37,035 bases of DNA, taken from assembly GCA_029239975.1 (NCBI GenBank), contig JARBTX010000041.1:1-37035 (forward strand). The letters run 5' to 3'. The position numbers and the translations under genes were made by a program. Origin of the DNA: Anaerocolumna sp. GTDB taxonomy: Bacteria > Bacillota > Clostridia > Lachnospirales > Lachnospiraceae. The notes under the pieces are model-generated. The model was given only the letters and a program-made list of their open reading frames with translations. It made no database searches and had not been told where the DNA came from. Shown here in pieces: positions 8,866 to 17,004 of this stretch; within the stretch, counting starts at the first letter, position 1; each line of letters starts with the position of its first letter.

Positions 8866-8970
8866 GTTATAGTCACGATATATGAAAATGTACGCCAGGA
8901 AAAGTCAATTTATTGTCTTTTTCTGACGTACATTTTACATGTGTCAATTATCTATTAATTAGACTATAAC
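8866..8970 (+). terminator. Nested palindrome after ftsH, probable terminator
   Basis: The inner stem runs from AAAATGTACG (8885) through CAGGAAAAG and back from CTTTTTCTG to CGTACATTTT (8936), about 20 pairs with one mismatch and one G-U. The 3' TTTT is inside the stem, so U-tail termination is only moderate. Outer arms GTTATAGTC (8866-8874) and GACTATAAC (8962-8970) are perfect and enclose it. Confidence 0.55.
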
Positions 8971-9064
8971 TACAGTTATGAATATCACTACAACTAAAAC
9001 TAAGGAGCTTTTTATTATCAAAAATTTTTTATTATAATTTTATTGTAACGTTGCCATAATACCA

Positions 9065-9211
9065 GGCAATTGTGAAACATCAAAGATATACTTATGTATC
9101 ATACGTGAATACAATTTTCTAGCTGAATCTTGCCCGCTTTTGGCAACTGAAGCTAGAAAATTCGTATTCACGTGTGATACATTCAATACCCTATTCTGTT
9201 TCACAATTGCC
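9065..9211. repeat. 147-base nested palindrome upstream of uvrC
   Basis: Three nested stems: GGCAATTGTGAAACA (9065-9079) with TGTTTCACAATTGCC (9197-9211), perfect; 9094-9124 with 9151-9182, about 31 pairs with one mismatch and one bulge (ACGTGAATAC / GTATTCACGT within it); and a tip TTGCC (9130-9134) / GGCAA (9142-9146). The unpaired side loops between stem 1 and stem 2 differ. It ends 38 bases before the uvrC ATG. A TATAAT at 9033-9038 just upstream could place it in the uvrC 5' UTR. It has no U tail and no SOS-box-like motif. Function unknown. Confidence 0.85.
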
Positions 9212-9249
9212 GGACTAAAATCAATACACTTACCTGAAAGGAGCTCCCA

Positions 9250-11109
9250 ATGTATTTTAACATAGAAGAAGAATTGAAAAAACTTCCTGCAAAACCCGGT
9301 GTTTACATTATGCATGATGATAAGGATAACATTATCTATATAGGGAAAGCCATAAGTTTAAAAAACCGTGTTAGGCAGTATTTTCAAAATAGTAGAAACT
9401 TAACAACTAAAATTCAACAAATGGTAGCTCGTATTCAATATTTTGAATATATCATTACCGATTCTGAGCTGGAAGCATTAGTGCTAGAATCTAACTTAAT
9501 TAAAGAACATAGACCAAAGTATAATACAATGCTAAAGGATGATAAAAACTATCCTTACATCAAAGTAACGGTAAATGAGCCTTACCCTAGAATTTTATTT
9601 GCAAGACAAAGAGGAAAAGATAAGGCAAAATACTTTGGACCATATACGAGTGGTAAAGCAGTAAAAGATACCATCGAATTAATACGTAAAATTTATTTTA
9701 CAAGAACATGTAACCGAAACTTACCAAAGGACATTGGGAAAGAAAGACCATGTCTATATTATCAAATAAAACAGTGTAAAGCTCCATGCCAGGGATATAT
9801 CTCTGAAGCAGACTATCGTGAGTCTATCAATCAAGTATTAGAGTTTTTAAATGGTAACTATTCCTTAGTAACAAAACAATTAGAGCAAAAAATGAACGAA
9901 GCATCTGAAAATATGGAGTATGAGACAGCTGCGGAATTCAGGGATTTACTAAATAGTGTGAAACAAATTGCTCAAAAACAAAAAATAACCAGTGGTGAAA
10001 TAGAAGACCGTGATATCCTAGCATGTGCAACAGCAGGTGATGAGGCAGTAGTACAAGTATTCTTCATACGTAGTGGTAAATTAATTGGACGAGATCATTT
10101 TTATCTTACGGGTGTAGAATTAGAGCCAAAAAGTAGCATTATGTCTAGCTTTGTAAAGCAATTTTATGCAGGAACACCTTATATCCCAAGAGAGCTAATC
10201 CTAAGTGAAGCAATCGAAGATCAGGAAATTATTGAAGAATGGTTATCTAAAAAGAGAGAACAGAAAGTATATATTAAAGTTCCTGTTAAGGGAGAAAAAG
10301 AAAAATTAGTTGAACTTGCTAGAAAAAATGCTTCCATGGTATTACAGCAGGATTCTGAAAAGATAAAGAGAGAAGAAGCAAAAACAGTTGGAGCACTTGC
10401 AGAAATCGGAGAATTAGTTAACATACCAGGATTATTTCGCATGGAATCCTTTGATATTTCCAATATCAGTGGATTTGAATCCGTCGGTTCTATGGTTGTA
10501 TATGAAAATGGAAAACCCAAACGAAATGATTACCGTAAATTTAAGATAAAGTGGGTAAAAGGTCCAGATGATTATGCTTCTATGTATGAAGTTTTAACGA
10601 GAAGATTCACTCACGGTTTAAAAGAGGAACAGGAATTAAAAGATAAAAATATGAGTTCAGATTTTGGTAGTTTTAATCGTTTTCCAGATTTGATTTTAAT
10701 GGATGGTGGAAAAGGTCAGGTTAATGTGGCACTTAGGGTATTAGATGAACTTAAACTTAATATTCCAGTGTGTGGTATGGTTAAAGATGATAATCATAGA
10801 ACAAGGGGCCTTTACCTTGACAATAAAGAAATACCATTGGATCGAAATGGTGAAGCTTTTAAGCTTATAACAAGAATCCAGGATGAAACGCATAGGTTTG
10901 CAATTGAATACCATAGACAATTAAGAGGGAAAACGCAAGTGCATTCCATTTTGGATGATATTGAAGGAATTGGTGATGCTAGAAGAAGAGCCTTAATGAA
11001 ACATTATCAATCTATCGATGAAATTAAAGCAGCTACTGTAGATGAACTTGCGTTGGTTGAAACTATGAATAAACGTTCTGCACAGCAAGTATATGACTTT
11101 TTTCATTAA
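9250..11109 (+). CDS. uvrC: UvrABC excinuclease subunit C
   Basis: Makes both incisions around bulky DNA lesions in nucleotide excision repair, recruited by UvrB. Domains: GIY-YIG nuclease for the 3' cut (about 13-95; GVY at 17-19, YIG at 30-32, R40, E77); a Cys set C154, C168, C176, C180 at the place where other UvrC proteins bind a 4Fe-4S cluster; UVR domain contacting UvrB (about 205-240); RNase H-like 5' nuclease with D402 (SFDISNISG), D485 (LMDGGKGQ) and H548; and a helix-hairpin-helix pair (about 565-619). The length of 619 is normal. The ATG follows AAAGGAG by 6 bases. A terminator follows. Confidence 0.97.
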   Translation: MYFNIEEELKKLPAKPGVYIMHDDKDNIIYIGKAISLKNRVRQYFQNSRNLTTKIQQMVARIQYFEYIITDSELEALVLESNLIKEHRPKYNTMLKDDKNYPYIKVTVNEPYPRILFARQRGKDKAKYFGPYTSGKAVKDTIELIRKIYFTRTCNRNLPKDIGKERPCLYYQIKQCKAPCQGYISEADYRESINQVLEFLNGNYSLVTKQLEQKMNEASENMEYETAAEFRDLLNSVKQIAQKQKITSGEIEDRDILACATAGDEAVVQVFFIRSGKLIGRDHFYLTGVELEPKSSIMSSFVKQFYAGTPYIPRELILSEAIEDQEIIEEWLSKKREQKVYIKVPVKGEKEKLVELARKNASMVLQQDSEKIKREEAKTVGALAEIGELVNIPGLFRMESFDISNISGFESVGSMVVYENGKPKRNDYRKFKIKWVKGPDDYASMYEVLTRRFTHGLKEEQELKDKNMSSDFGSFNRFPDLILMDGGKGQVNVALRVLDELKLNIPVCGMVKDDNHRTRGLYLDNKEIPLDRNGEAFKLITRIQDETHRFAIEYHRQLRGKTQVHSILDDIEGIGDARRRALMKHYQSIDEIKAATVDELALVETMNKRSAQQVYDFFH

Positions 11110-11154
11110 TTCATATTTTAACATGTCTAAGTATACGACATATAACCAAGAATT

Positions 11155-11181
11155 AATGTTATTTCTATAACATTTTTGTTT
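11155..11181 (+). terminator. Intrinsic terminator after uvrC
   Basis: AATGTTAT (11155-11162), loop TTCT, ATAACATT (11167-11174), then TTTGTTT. AT-rich but perfect. Confidence 0.55.
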
Positions 11182-11217
11182 ATTCTAGGAATACCTAGCC
11201 TTTTTCATGAAATAATA

Positions 11218-11247
11218 TTTACAGTTTTATAAGAACTGTGTTAGAAT
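11218..11247 (+). promoter_or_regulatory. hprK-cluster promoter with an internal dyad
   Basis: TTTACA (11218-11223), 18 bases, TAGAAT (11242-11247) with an upstream TG at 11239-11240 giving an extended -10. Between the boxes lies a perfect dyad ACAGTT (11221-11226) / AACTGT (11234-11239) with a 7-base centre, well placed for a repressor. The promoter would drive hprK and probably the genes after it. Confidence 0.55.
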
Positions 11248-11303
11248 GAGATAAATTGAGAGTTTAGTACCAATTTTTAGCGGTTAAGAAAGGAAGTAAT
11301 AAT

Positions 11304-12254
11304 ATGTATACAGTGCAGTTGTCAAAACTGATAGATAAGATGCATTTGGAGAATGTTACACCTGATATTGATATTACGAATATAAAATTATGCCAGCCTG
11401 ATGTAAATCGTCCAGCATTGCAATTATCAGGATTTTTCGATTATTTTGATTCTGATCGTGTTCAGGTAATTGGTCATGTTGAACATGCATATATGCAGAA
11501 GATGGAAAAGGACCACGGCCGTGGAATTATGGCCAAATTAATGGATTATAAAGTACCTTGTATTGTATTCTGTAGAAATATTGAAGTAGAACCAGAATTA
11601 ATCGAGTTAGCTACTTCAAAAGGTATTCCGATTTTACGTACAAGTAAAACAACATCTTCCTTTATGGCAGAAGTTATCCGCTGGTTAAATGTAGAATTGG
11701 CACCAAGAATCTCGATACATGGTGTTTTAGTTGATGTTTATGGTGAAGGTATCTTAATTATGGGAGAAAGTGGAATCGGTAAAAGTGAAGCTGCTCTTGA
11801 GTTAATTAAGAGAGGACACCGTTTGGTTACCGACGATGTTGTTGAAATTAAGAAAGTAAGTGATGATACCTTAATTGGAACAGCACCGGATATTACAAGA
11901 CATTTTATTGAGTTAAGAGGTATTGGTATTATTGATGTTAAGACACTATTTGGTGTTGAAAGTGTTAAGAATACCCAATCAATAGATTTGGTAATAAAAC
12001 TTGAAGAGTGGAATAAAGATCAAGAATATGATAGATTAGGACTAGAAGAGCAATATACAGAGTTCCTTGGTAATAAAGTGGTATGTCATTCTATTCCAAT
12101 TCGTCCGGGTCGTAATTTAGCTATTATCTGTGAATCAGCAGCAGTTAATTACAGACAAAAGAAGATGGGATATAATGCAGCACAAGAATTATATAATCGT
12201 GTAACTAATAATCTAATGAAAAAGGCAAGAGCAGAAGAATTAGAAGACGCATAA
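11304..12254 (+). CDS. hprK: HPr kinase/phosphorylase
   Basis: A bifunctional enzyme that phosphorylates HPr and Crh on Ser46 when fructose-1,6-bisphosphate is high and removes the phosphate with inorganic phosphate; P-Ser-HPr is the CcpA co-repressor in Firmicutes. Seen: the N-terminal regulatory domain (1-130), conserved H139, Walker A GESGIGKS (154-161), D178/D179 in TDDVV, signature ELRGIGIIDV (203-212) and C-terminal IPIRPGRNLA. The length of 316 is usual. The ATG follows AAGGAAG. An HPr-like possible substrate is encoded about 4 kb downstream in the same run of genes, and glucokinase follows directly. Confidence 0.97.
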   Translation: MYTVQLSKLIDKMHLENVTPDIDITNIKLCQPDVNRPALQLSGFFDYFDSDRVQVIGHVEHAYMQKMEKDHGRGIMAKLMDYKVPCIVFCRNIEVEPELIELATSKGIPILRTSKTTSSFMAEVIRWLNVELAPRISIHGVLVDVYGEGILIMGESGIGKSEAALELIKRGHRLVTDDVVEIKKVSDDTLIGTAPDITRHFIELRGIGIIDVKTLFGVESVKNTQSIDLVIKLEEWNKDQEYDRLGLEEQYTEFLGNKVVCHSIPIRPGRNLAIICESAAVNYRQKKMGYNAAQELYNRVTNNLMKKARAEELEDA

Positions 12255-12310
12255 GAATTTTTGTATAAGGTTAGATTATTCGAGAATAAATGAACAAGAG
12301 GATAGGGATT

Positions 12311-13252
12311 ATGGAAAAAATATGTTTTGGTATTGATATTGGCGGTACAACCGTAAAACTTGGATTATTTACAGTGAATGGTAATTTAATTGACAAATGG
12401 GAGATACCAACTAGAAAAGATGAAGGCGGAAGTTATATTTTAAATGATGTAGCAGAATCCGTTGAGAAAAAAATTGTAGATGCGAAACTAAATAGGGACG
12501 AAATTGTTGGTATCGGAATTGGAGTACCAGGACCAGTAACAGAAGATGGAACTGTATTAAAATGCGCTAACTTAGGTTGGGGAGTTTTTAATGTAGCAGA
12601 TGAAATGAAACGTTTAACTGGTTTTGATACAAAAGTTGGAAATGATGCTAACGTTGCTGCTTTAGGGGAAATGTGGCAAGGTGGCGGAAAAGGTTATAAA
12701 AACTTAATCATGGTGACACTTGGAACTGGTGTTGGCGGTGGTGTTATTTTAAACGGTGAGATTCTTACTGGAAGTAACGGAGCAGCTGGCGAAATAGGCC
12801 ATATTACAGTGAATTATGATGAACAAGATAATTGCGGATGTGGTAAAACTGGTTGTCTAGAACAATTTGCTTCTGCAACTGGTATTGTAAAAGAAGCAAA
12901 AAGATTATTAAATCAATCCAGTGAAACATCCATGCTTAGAGATCTTCAATATATATCTGCAAAAGCTATTTTTGATTGTGCAAAAGATGGTGACACGTTA
13001 GCGAAACAATTAGTAGAACAATTAGGTAGCTATCTTGGTATAGCTTTGTCTCATATTGCAGCTGTAGTTGATCCACAAGTGTTTGTAATCGGTGGTGGTG
13101 TATCCAAAGCTGGTGATATACTAACAGAATTAATCAAAAAGCATTATGAGAAAAATGTTATGTTTGCTTTAAAAAATAAAGAATTTAAATTAGCTGAATT
13201 AGGAAATGATGCTGGTATCTATGGTAGTGCTAAGATGATTATTGGTAGGTAA
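12311..13252 (+). CDS. ROK-family glucokinase
   Basis: Phosphorylates glucose to glucose-6-phosphate with ATP in the cytoplasm. ATP phosphate loop DIGGTT (9-14), catalytic D112 in NDAN, and the ROK zinc site H164 plus C175, C177 and C182 in CGCGKTGCLEQ. No N-terminal DNA-binding domain, so an enzyme rather than a ROK repressor. Start choice: ATG 12311 (313 residues) has GAGG 9 bases upstream; the ATG at 12290, 21 bases earlier, has no ribosome site. It lies 56 bases after hprK. Glucose is the likeliest substrate, but other hexoses such as N-acetylmannosamine or allose cannot be excluded. Confidence 0.9.
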   Translation: MEKICFGIDIGGTTVKLGLFTVNGNLIDKWEIPTRKDEGGSYILNDVAESVEKKIVDAKLNRDEIVGIGIGVPGPVTEDGTVLKCANLGWGVFNVADEMKRLTGFDTKVGNDANVAALGEMWQGGGKGYKNLIMVTLGTGVGGGVILNGEILTGSNGAAGEIGHITVNYDEQDNCGCGKTGCLEQFASATGIVKEAKRLLNQSSETSMLRDLQYISAKAIFDCAKDGDTLAKQLVEQLGSYLGIALSHIAAVVDPQVFVIGGGVSKAGDILTELIKKHYEKNVMFALKNKEFKLAELGNDAGIYGSAKMIIGR

Positions 13253-13344
13253 ATTTTCTAAAATTTTCGGATATTTTAAAAGCTATTGATTGACTGACAT
13301 ACAAAATGTTAGTAGATGCATATATTAATTAAGAATAATAAAGT

Positions 13345-13427
13345 GAAATAGGTAAGGCTTAGGTAAAGCTTTTACCTATTTCATTGACTGAAGCATGCCT
13401 AAAAAAGCAGTACATTTTGAAGGCATG
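13345..13427 (+). repeat. Two stem-loops between glucokinase and murB
   Basis: Hairpin 1: GAAATAGGTAAGGCTT (13345-13360) with AAGCTTTTACCTATTTC (13366-13382), about 16 pairs including two G-U; no U run follows, so at best a weak terminator or an mRNA stability element. Hairpin 2: CATGCCT (13394-13400) / AGGCATG (13421-13427), just upstream of the murB ribosome site. Confidence 0.55.
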
Positions 13428-13450
13428 TCTAGGAATAGATGGGAGCCAAT

Positions 13451-14431
13451 ATGAACGAGGCATTTTATCAAAAATTAATGCAAGTAGTAAATAAGAATCA
13501 GATCTTGATAGAAGAACCTCTTGCAAGACATACTACATTCCAAGTCGGAGGTCCAGCACAATTTTTAATCGTGCCAGAAAGCATCACACAGATAAAAGAA
13601 CTAGTTGATTTGTGCACGAAGGAAGATATGGACCTGTTTGTAATGGGAAATGGCAGTAATCTTTTAGTAAGTGATATAGGGTTTAGAGGCGTCGTTATTA
13701 AATTGTGCCATGTATTTAGTAATATAGCTATAAGTAAGATAGATTTTGATAATACAAAGGAATATTTATATACCTTACCAGAACAGTTAGATAAAAACGA
13801 AACATGGTATCAGGTAACAGCAGAATCGGGTGTAATGTTATCGAAATTAGCAAATCTTGTGGCGGATGAAAGTTTGGAAGGTTTTGAATTTGCAGCAGGG
13901 ATTCCAGGAACACTTGGTGGTGCAGTTACAATGAATGCTGGAGCTTATGATGGAGAAATTAAGAATTCTATTATAGGTGCAACAGTACTTGATAGAAAAG
14001 GTAATATATATAAGTTAAATAAAGAAGAATTAAAGTTAGGCTATCGAAAAAGTATAATACAAGATAATAATTATATTGTTTTAGATGCAACGTTCCTTTT
14101 TAAGATTGGGAAAAAAGAAGAAATAAGAAATAAAATTAATGATCTCAATGCAAGAAGACGTGATAAACAACCATTAGAATATCCTAGTGCAGGTAGTACT
14201 TTTAAAAGACCAAACGGATATTTTGCTGGAAAATTAATCATGGATTCTGGATTGCGTGGTTATCAGTTAGGTAATGCACAAGTATCCGAAAAACATTGTG
14301 GATTTGTTATAAATAGAGGCGGAGCTACTGCAGCTGAAGTCAGAGCATTAATCTCTGAAATTATACGAATTGTTTATGAGAAACATGGAGTTATGTTGGA
14401 ACCCGAAGTAAAGCTTTTAGGTGAATTCTAA
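13451..14431 (+). CDS. murB: UDP-N-acetylenolpyruvoylglucosamine reductase
   Basis: An FAD enzyme using NADPH to make UDP-N-acetylmuramate, the second committed step of peptidoglycan synthesis. FAD-binding signatures: HTTFQVGGPAQFLI, NGSNLLVSDIGF and GIPGTLGGAVTMNAGAYDGE. The C-terminal domain has catalytic Ser in YPSAGSTFKRP and Glu in EPEVKLLGEF at the end. Length 326 from ATG 13451, with GGGAG 5 bases upstream; the ATG at 13439 would place that ribosome site inside the gene and is less likely. It sits ahead of rapZ (19-base gap), coupling wall synthesis to the rapZ-whiA group. Confidence 0.97.
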   Translation: MNEAFYQKLMQVVNKNQILIEEPLARHTTFQVGGPAQFLIVPESITQIKELVDLCTKEDMDLFVMGNGSNLLVSDIGFRGVVIKLCHVFSNIAISKIDFDNTKEYLYTLPEQLDKNETWYQVTAESGVMLSKLANLVADESLEGFEFAAGIPGTLGGAVTMNAGAYDGEIKNSIIGATVLDRKGNIYKLNKEELKLGYRKSIIQDNNYIVLDATFLFKIGKKEEIRNKINDLNARRRDKQPLEYPSAGSTFKRPNGYFAGKLIMDSGLRGYQLGNAQVSEKHCGFVINRGGATAAEVRALISEIIRIVYEKHGVMLEPEVKLLGEF

Positions 14432-14450
14432 CAGATTGTGAGGAAAGCTT

Positions 14451-15317
14451 ATGAGGCTAGTTATAGTAACAGGAATGTCAGGTGCAGGTAAAAGTTCAGC
14501 ATTAAAAATGCTTGAAGATGCAGGATATTTCTGTGTTGATAATCTTCCAATCCAATTAATTTATAAGCTTGTTCAACTAACCGCAAATGGGACAGAGAAT
14601 TTCGACAAAGTAGCATTAGGTGTCGACATTCGTAGCGGACAGGCACTGGAAGAATTAGATGAAGTCTTAGAACAAATGAAGTCGGATGGCTTTTCTTATG
14701 AAATATTATTTTTGGATTCAAGTACAGAAGTACTCGTAAAACGTTATAAAGAGACGAGAAGAAATCATCCGTTATCTGGTTCTGGTAGAGTAGAACAAGG
14801 TATTGAATTAGAAAGAGAAAAGCTTGGATTTATCAAGAAAAATGCAGATGTAATTATTGATACATCTAGGTTATTAATAAGAGAATTAAAAGCTCAGATT
14901 GATAAAATCTATGTGAATAATGAAAAATACAATAATTTTTATATTACTGTTTTATCGTTTGGATTTAAATATGGTATTCCAATGGACTCAGACTTAGTAT
15001 TTGATGTGAGATTTTTACCAAATCCTTTTTATGATCCAATTCTAAAACCACAAACTGGAAATGATACACCAGTAAGAGATTTCGTAATGAACTCAAAAGA
15101 AGCAGGTATCTTCCTTGATAAACTAGAAGATATGCTAACTTTTTTAATTCCGAATTATATTGTTGAAGGTAAAAACCAACTTGTTATTAGCATAGGTTGT
15201 ACAGGTGGTAAACACCGTTCTGTTACTCTTGCCAATGAATTAACGTATCGATTAAAAAAATTAGAATATGGATTAAAAGTAGAACATAGAGACATAGAAA
15301 AGGATGCGAAGAAATAA
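14451..15317 (+). CDS. rapZ: RapZ/YvcJ-family nucleotide-binding protein
   Basis: P-loop protein of the RapZ family. In E. coli RapZ guides RNase E to the small RNA GlmZ and senses glucosamine-6-phosphate; in Bacillus (YvcJ) it binds nucleotides and its role is less clear. Walker A GMSGAGKSS (8-16), DNLP (30-33), GVDIRS (57-62) and the C-terminal GCTGGKHRSV (249-258), the phosphate-binding site of the family. The length of 288 is standard. The ATG follows GAGGAAAG. Its neighbour whiA is conserved in Firmicutes; the yvcK/glmR gene usually between them is missing here. Confidence 0.95.
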   Translation: MRLVIVTGMSGAGKSSALKMLEDAGYFCVDNLPIQLIYKLVQLTANGTENFDKVALGVDIRSGQALEELDEVLEQMKSDGFSYEILFLDSSTEVLVKRYKETRRNHPLSGSGRVEQGIELEREKLGFIKKNADVIIDTSRLLIRELKAQIDKIYVNNEKYNNFYITVLSFGFKYGIPMDSDLVFDVRFLPNPFYDPILKPQTGNDTPVRDFVMNSKEAGIFLDKLEDMLTFLIPNYIVEGKNQLVISIGCTGGKHRSVTLANELTYRLKKLEYGLKVEHRDIEKDAKK

Positions 15318-15342
15318 GCGTTATACGCGGATTGGAGTTACT

Positions 15343-16311
15343 ATGTCATTTTCAAAAGATGTAAAAGAAGAGTTGTCAAGACAATTAAGTGCTGCAAGGC
15401 ATTGTCAGATAGCAGAATTAGCAGCTATGATAAGTTTGTGTGGTAGAATTATTATAACAGAAAAAGATAAATATATCTTAAAAATTCATACAGAAAATTT
15501 GACAGTTGCAAGAAAGTACTTTACATTGATTAAAAAAACATTTAATATAAATACAGAAATTTCTATAAAAAGAAATTCTAATTTAAGAATGAGTAAAATG
15601 TATACTCTGGTAATATTAGAACATGATATTGTAATAAGGATTTTAAAAGCTACGAAGTTAATCGATGAGAACAAAGAAATAGGTGAGAATTTATCCGTCG
15701 TAGACAACTTAGTAATTCAAAATGCTTGTTGTAAAAGAGCTTTTATCAGAGGAGCATATCTAGCTACTGGGTCTATAAGTGATCCAGAAAAGACTTATCA
15801 TTTTGAGATTGTAGCACCAAGTGAAGCAAAAGCAAAACAGTTGCAAAAAATCATTCTAGAATTTGATATTGATGCTAAAATTGTAATACGTAAGAGATAT
15901 TATATTGTTTATGTAAAAGAAGGCTCTCAAATTGTAGATTTATTAAATGTAATGGAAGCGCATGTAGCCTTGATGAATTTAGAGAATGTGAGAATTCTAA
16001 AAGAAATGAGAAATTCAATTAATAGGCAGGTTAATTGCGAAGCAGCTAACATTAATAAAACGGTTATGGCAGCAACAAAACAAATAGATGACATTTTATA
16101 TATTAAGGATCAGGTAGGTTTTAGTGAATTGTCAGAAGGACTTGAAGAAATTGCGACATTGCGAATTGAGTATCCTGAAGCATCATTAAAGGAATTGGGA
16201 TCACTGCTTAGTCCACCAATAGGGAAATCAGGTGTGAACCATAGATTGCGAAAACTAAGTATTTTAGCTGATAACTTAAGGGAACTTAAAGGAGGAAGTA
16301 AATTATGGTAA
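15343..16311 (+). CDS. whiA: DNA-binding protein WhiA
   Basis: LAGLIDADG-homing-endonuclease-like domain joined to a helix-turn-helix. In Streptomyces it activates sporulation division genes; in Bacillus it influences division and chromosome segregation. Seen: the typical start MSFSKDVKEELS, the GAYLATGSISDPEKTYHFEI segment of the LAGLIDADG-like part, and the C-terminal DNA-binding region SLKELGSLLSPPIGKSGVNH. Start at ATG 15343 (322 residues), with TTGGAG upstream; the ATG at 15304 lies inside rapZ and has no good ribosome site. The stop overlaps the start of the HPr-like gene by 7 bases, suggesting translational coupling. Confidence 0.96.
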   Translation: MSFSKDVKEELSRQLSAARHCQIAELAAMISLCGRIIITEKDKYILKIHTENLTVARKYFTLIKKTFNINTEISIKRNSNLRMSKMYTLVILEHDIVIRILKATKLIDENKEIGENLSVVDNLVIQNACCKRAFIRGAYLATGSISDPEKTYHFEIVAPSEAKAKQLQKIILEFDIDAKIVIRKRYYIVYVKEGSQIVDLLNVMEAHVALMNLENVRILKEMRNSINRQVNCEAANINKTVMAATKQIDDILYIKDQVGFSELSEGLEEIATLRIEYPEASLKELGSLLSPPIGKSGVNHRLRKLSILADNLRELKGGSKLW

Positions 16312-16559
16312 CAAGAAAAATTTTAATTAAGATTCCAACTGGATTAGAGGCAAGACCAGTAGCATTACTTGTACAAGTGGCTAGCCAATATGAAAGTAAT
16401 ATCTATGTGGAATGTGATGAGAAGAAAGTAAATGCCAAGAGCATTATGGGGATGATGAGCTTGGGATTAGCAGCTGGTGAAGAAGTTACTGTATCTGCAG
16501 ATGGTCCAGACGAAGAAGTAGCAATGGAAAATATCGAGAAATATTTAAGTAGCAAATAA
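16305..16559 (+). CDS. HPr-like protein lacking His15 (Crh-like)
   Basis: An 84-residue HPr fold. The motif that in HPr reads GLHARP reads GLEARP here: residue 15 is Glu, so enzyme I cannot phosphorylate it and it cannot carry phosphate to PTS sugars. The regulatory site is intact: KSIMGMMSL with Ser46, the HprK target. Bacillus Crh is the known parallel (Gln15, Ser46) and also sits after rapZ and whiA. The likely role, by inference, is a dedicated P-Ser co-repressor or metabolic regulator under HprK, whose gene starts this cluster. The ATG follows AAAGGAGG and overlaps the end of whiA. A true HPr with His15 should exist elsewhere in the genome. Confidence 0.88.
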   Translation: MVTRKILIKIPTGLEARPVALLVQVASQYESNIYVECDEKKVNAKSIMGMMSLGLAAGEEVTVSADGPDEEVAMENIEKYLSSK

Positions 16560-16575
16560 TAACGAATTAAATAAT

Positions 16576-16628
16576 AAGACTCCTACAAAATTGAAGTAAA
16601 TTTAAAAATCTTGTAGGAGTCTTTTTTT
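16576..16628 (+). terminator. Strong intrinsic terminator ending the hprK-HPr-like run
   Basis: AAGACTCCTACAA (16576-16588) pairs perfectly with TTGTAGGAGTCTT (16611-16623), followed by TTTTT. Confidence 0.93.
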
Positions 16629-17004
16629 CGATAATTATAATTATAGTTTTTTAAGTGTTTATAATGACGCAAAGAAAGAAAACCCAATATATAGAAATAC
16701 ATGGAAAATAAAGGCAAAATCTATTGATTTACCCAAATCACCATGATACAATTATTTATTGTACGAATAGATGAATCGCTTTCATTTCTGAACTATTTTC
16801 TAGTGAAAGTAAGTCAGTTATTATCAGATGATAAAAATCTAAGTAAACATAAGATGATTAGAAAAATAATAATTGCTAAGACATAAAGGCATTGAAACAA
16901 AGTAGATATGAAATATTTACCATAAATTAACATATCTATAAAAATTCGATAATGTCTGGCATTTATTATAGATAATAACTTATTTAGAAATAGGAGGAGA
17001 AGGA
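16629..17004. other. Gene-free region with two small dyads before the secreted PHP protein
   Basis: No ORF is evident. TACAAT-tattt-ATTGTA (16747-16763) and TTATCA-GA-TGATAA (16821-16834) are perfect dyads that could bind regulators. A TTGAAA at 16892 could be a -35, but no convincing -10 follows. The ribosome site AGGAGGAGAAGG just before 17005 is strong. Confidence 0.4.

Noticed and set aside
9040..9315. Minus-strand ORF of 91 codons across the uvrC leader
   Set aside because: It is read from the palindrome and the antisense of the uvrC start; no ribosome site and no family resemblance.
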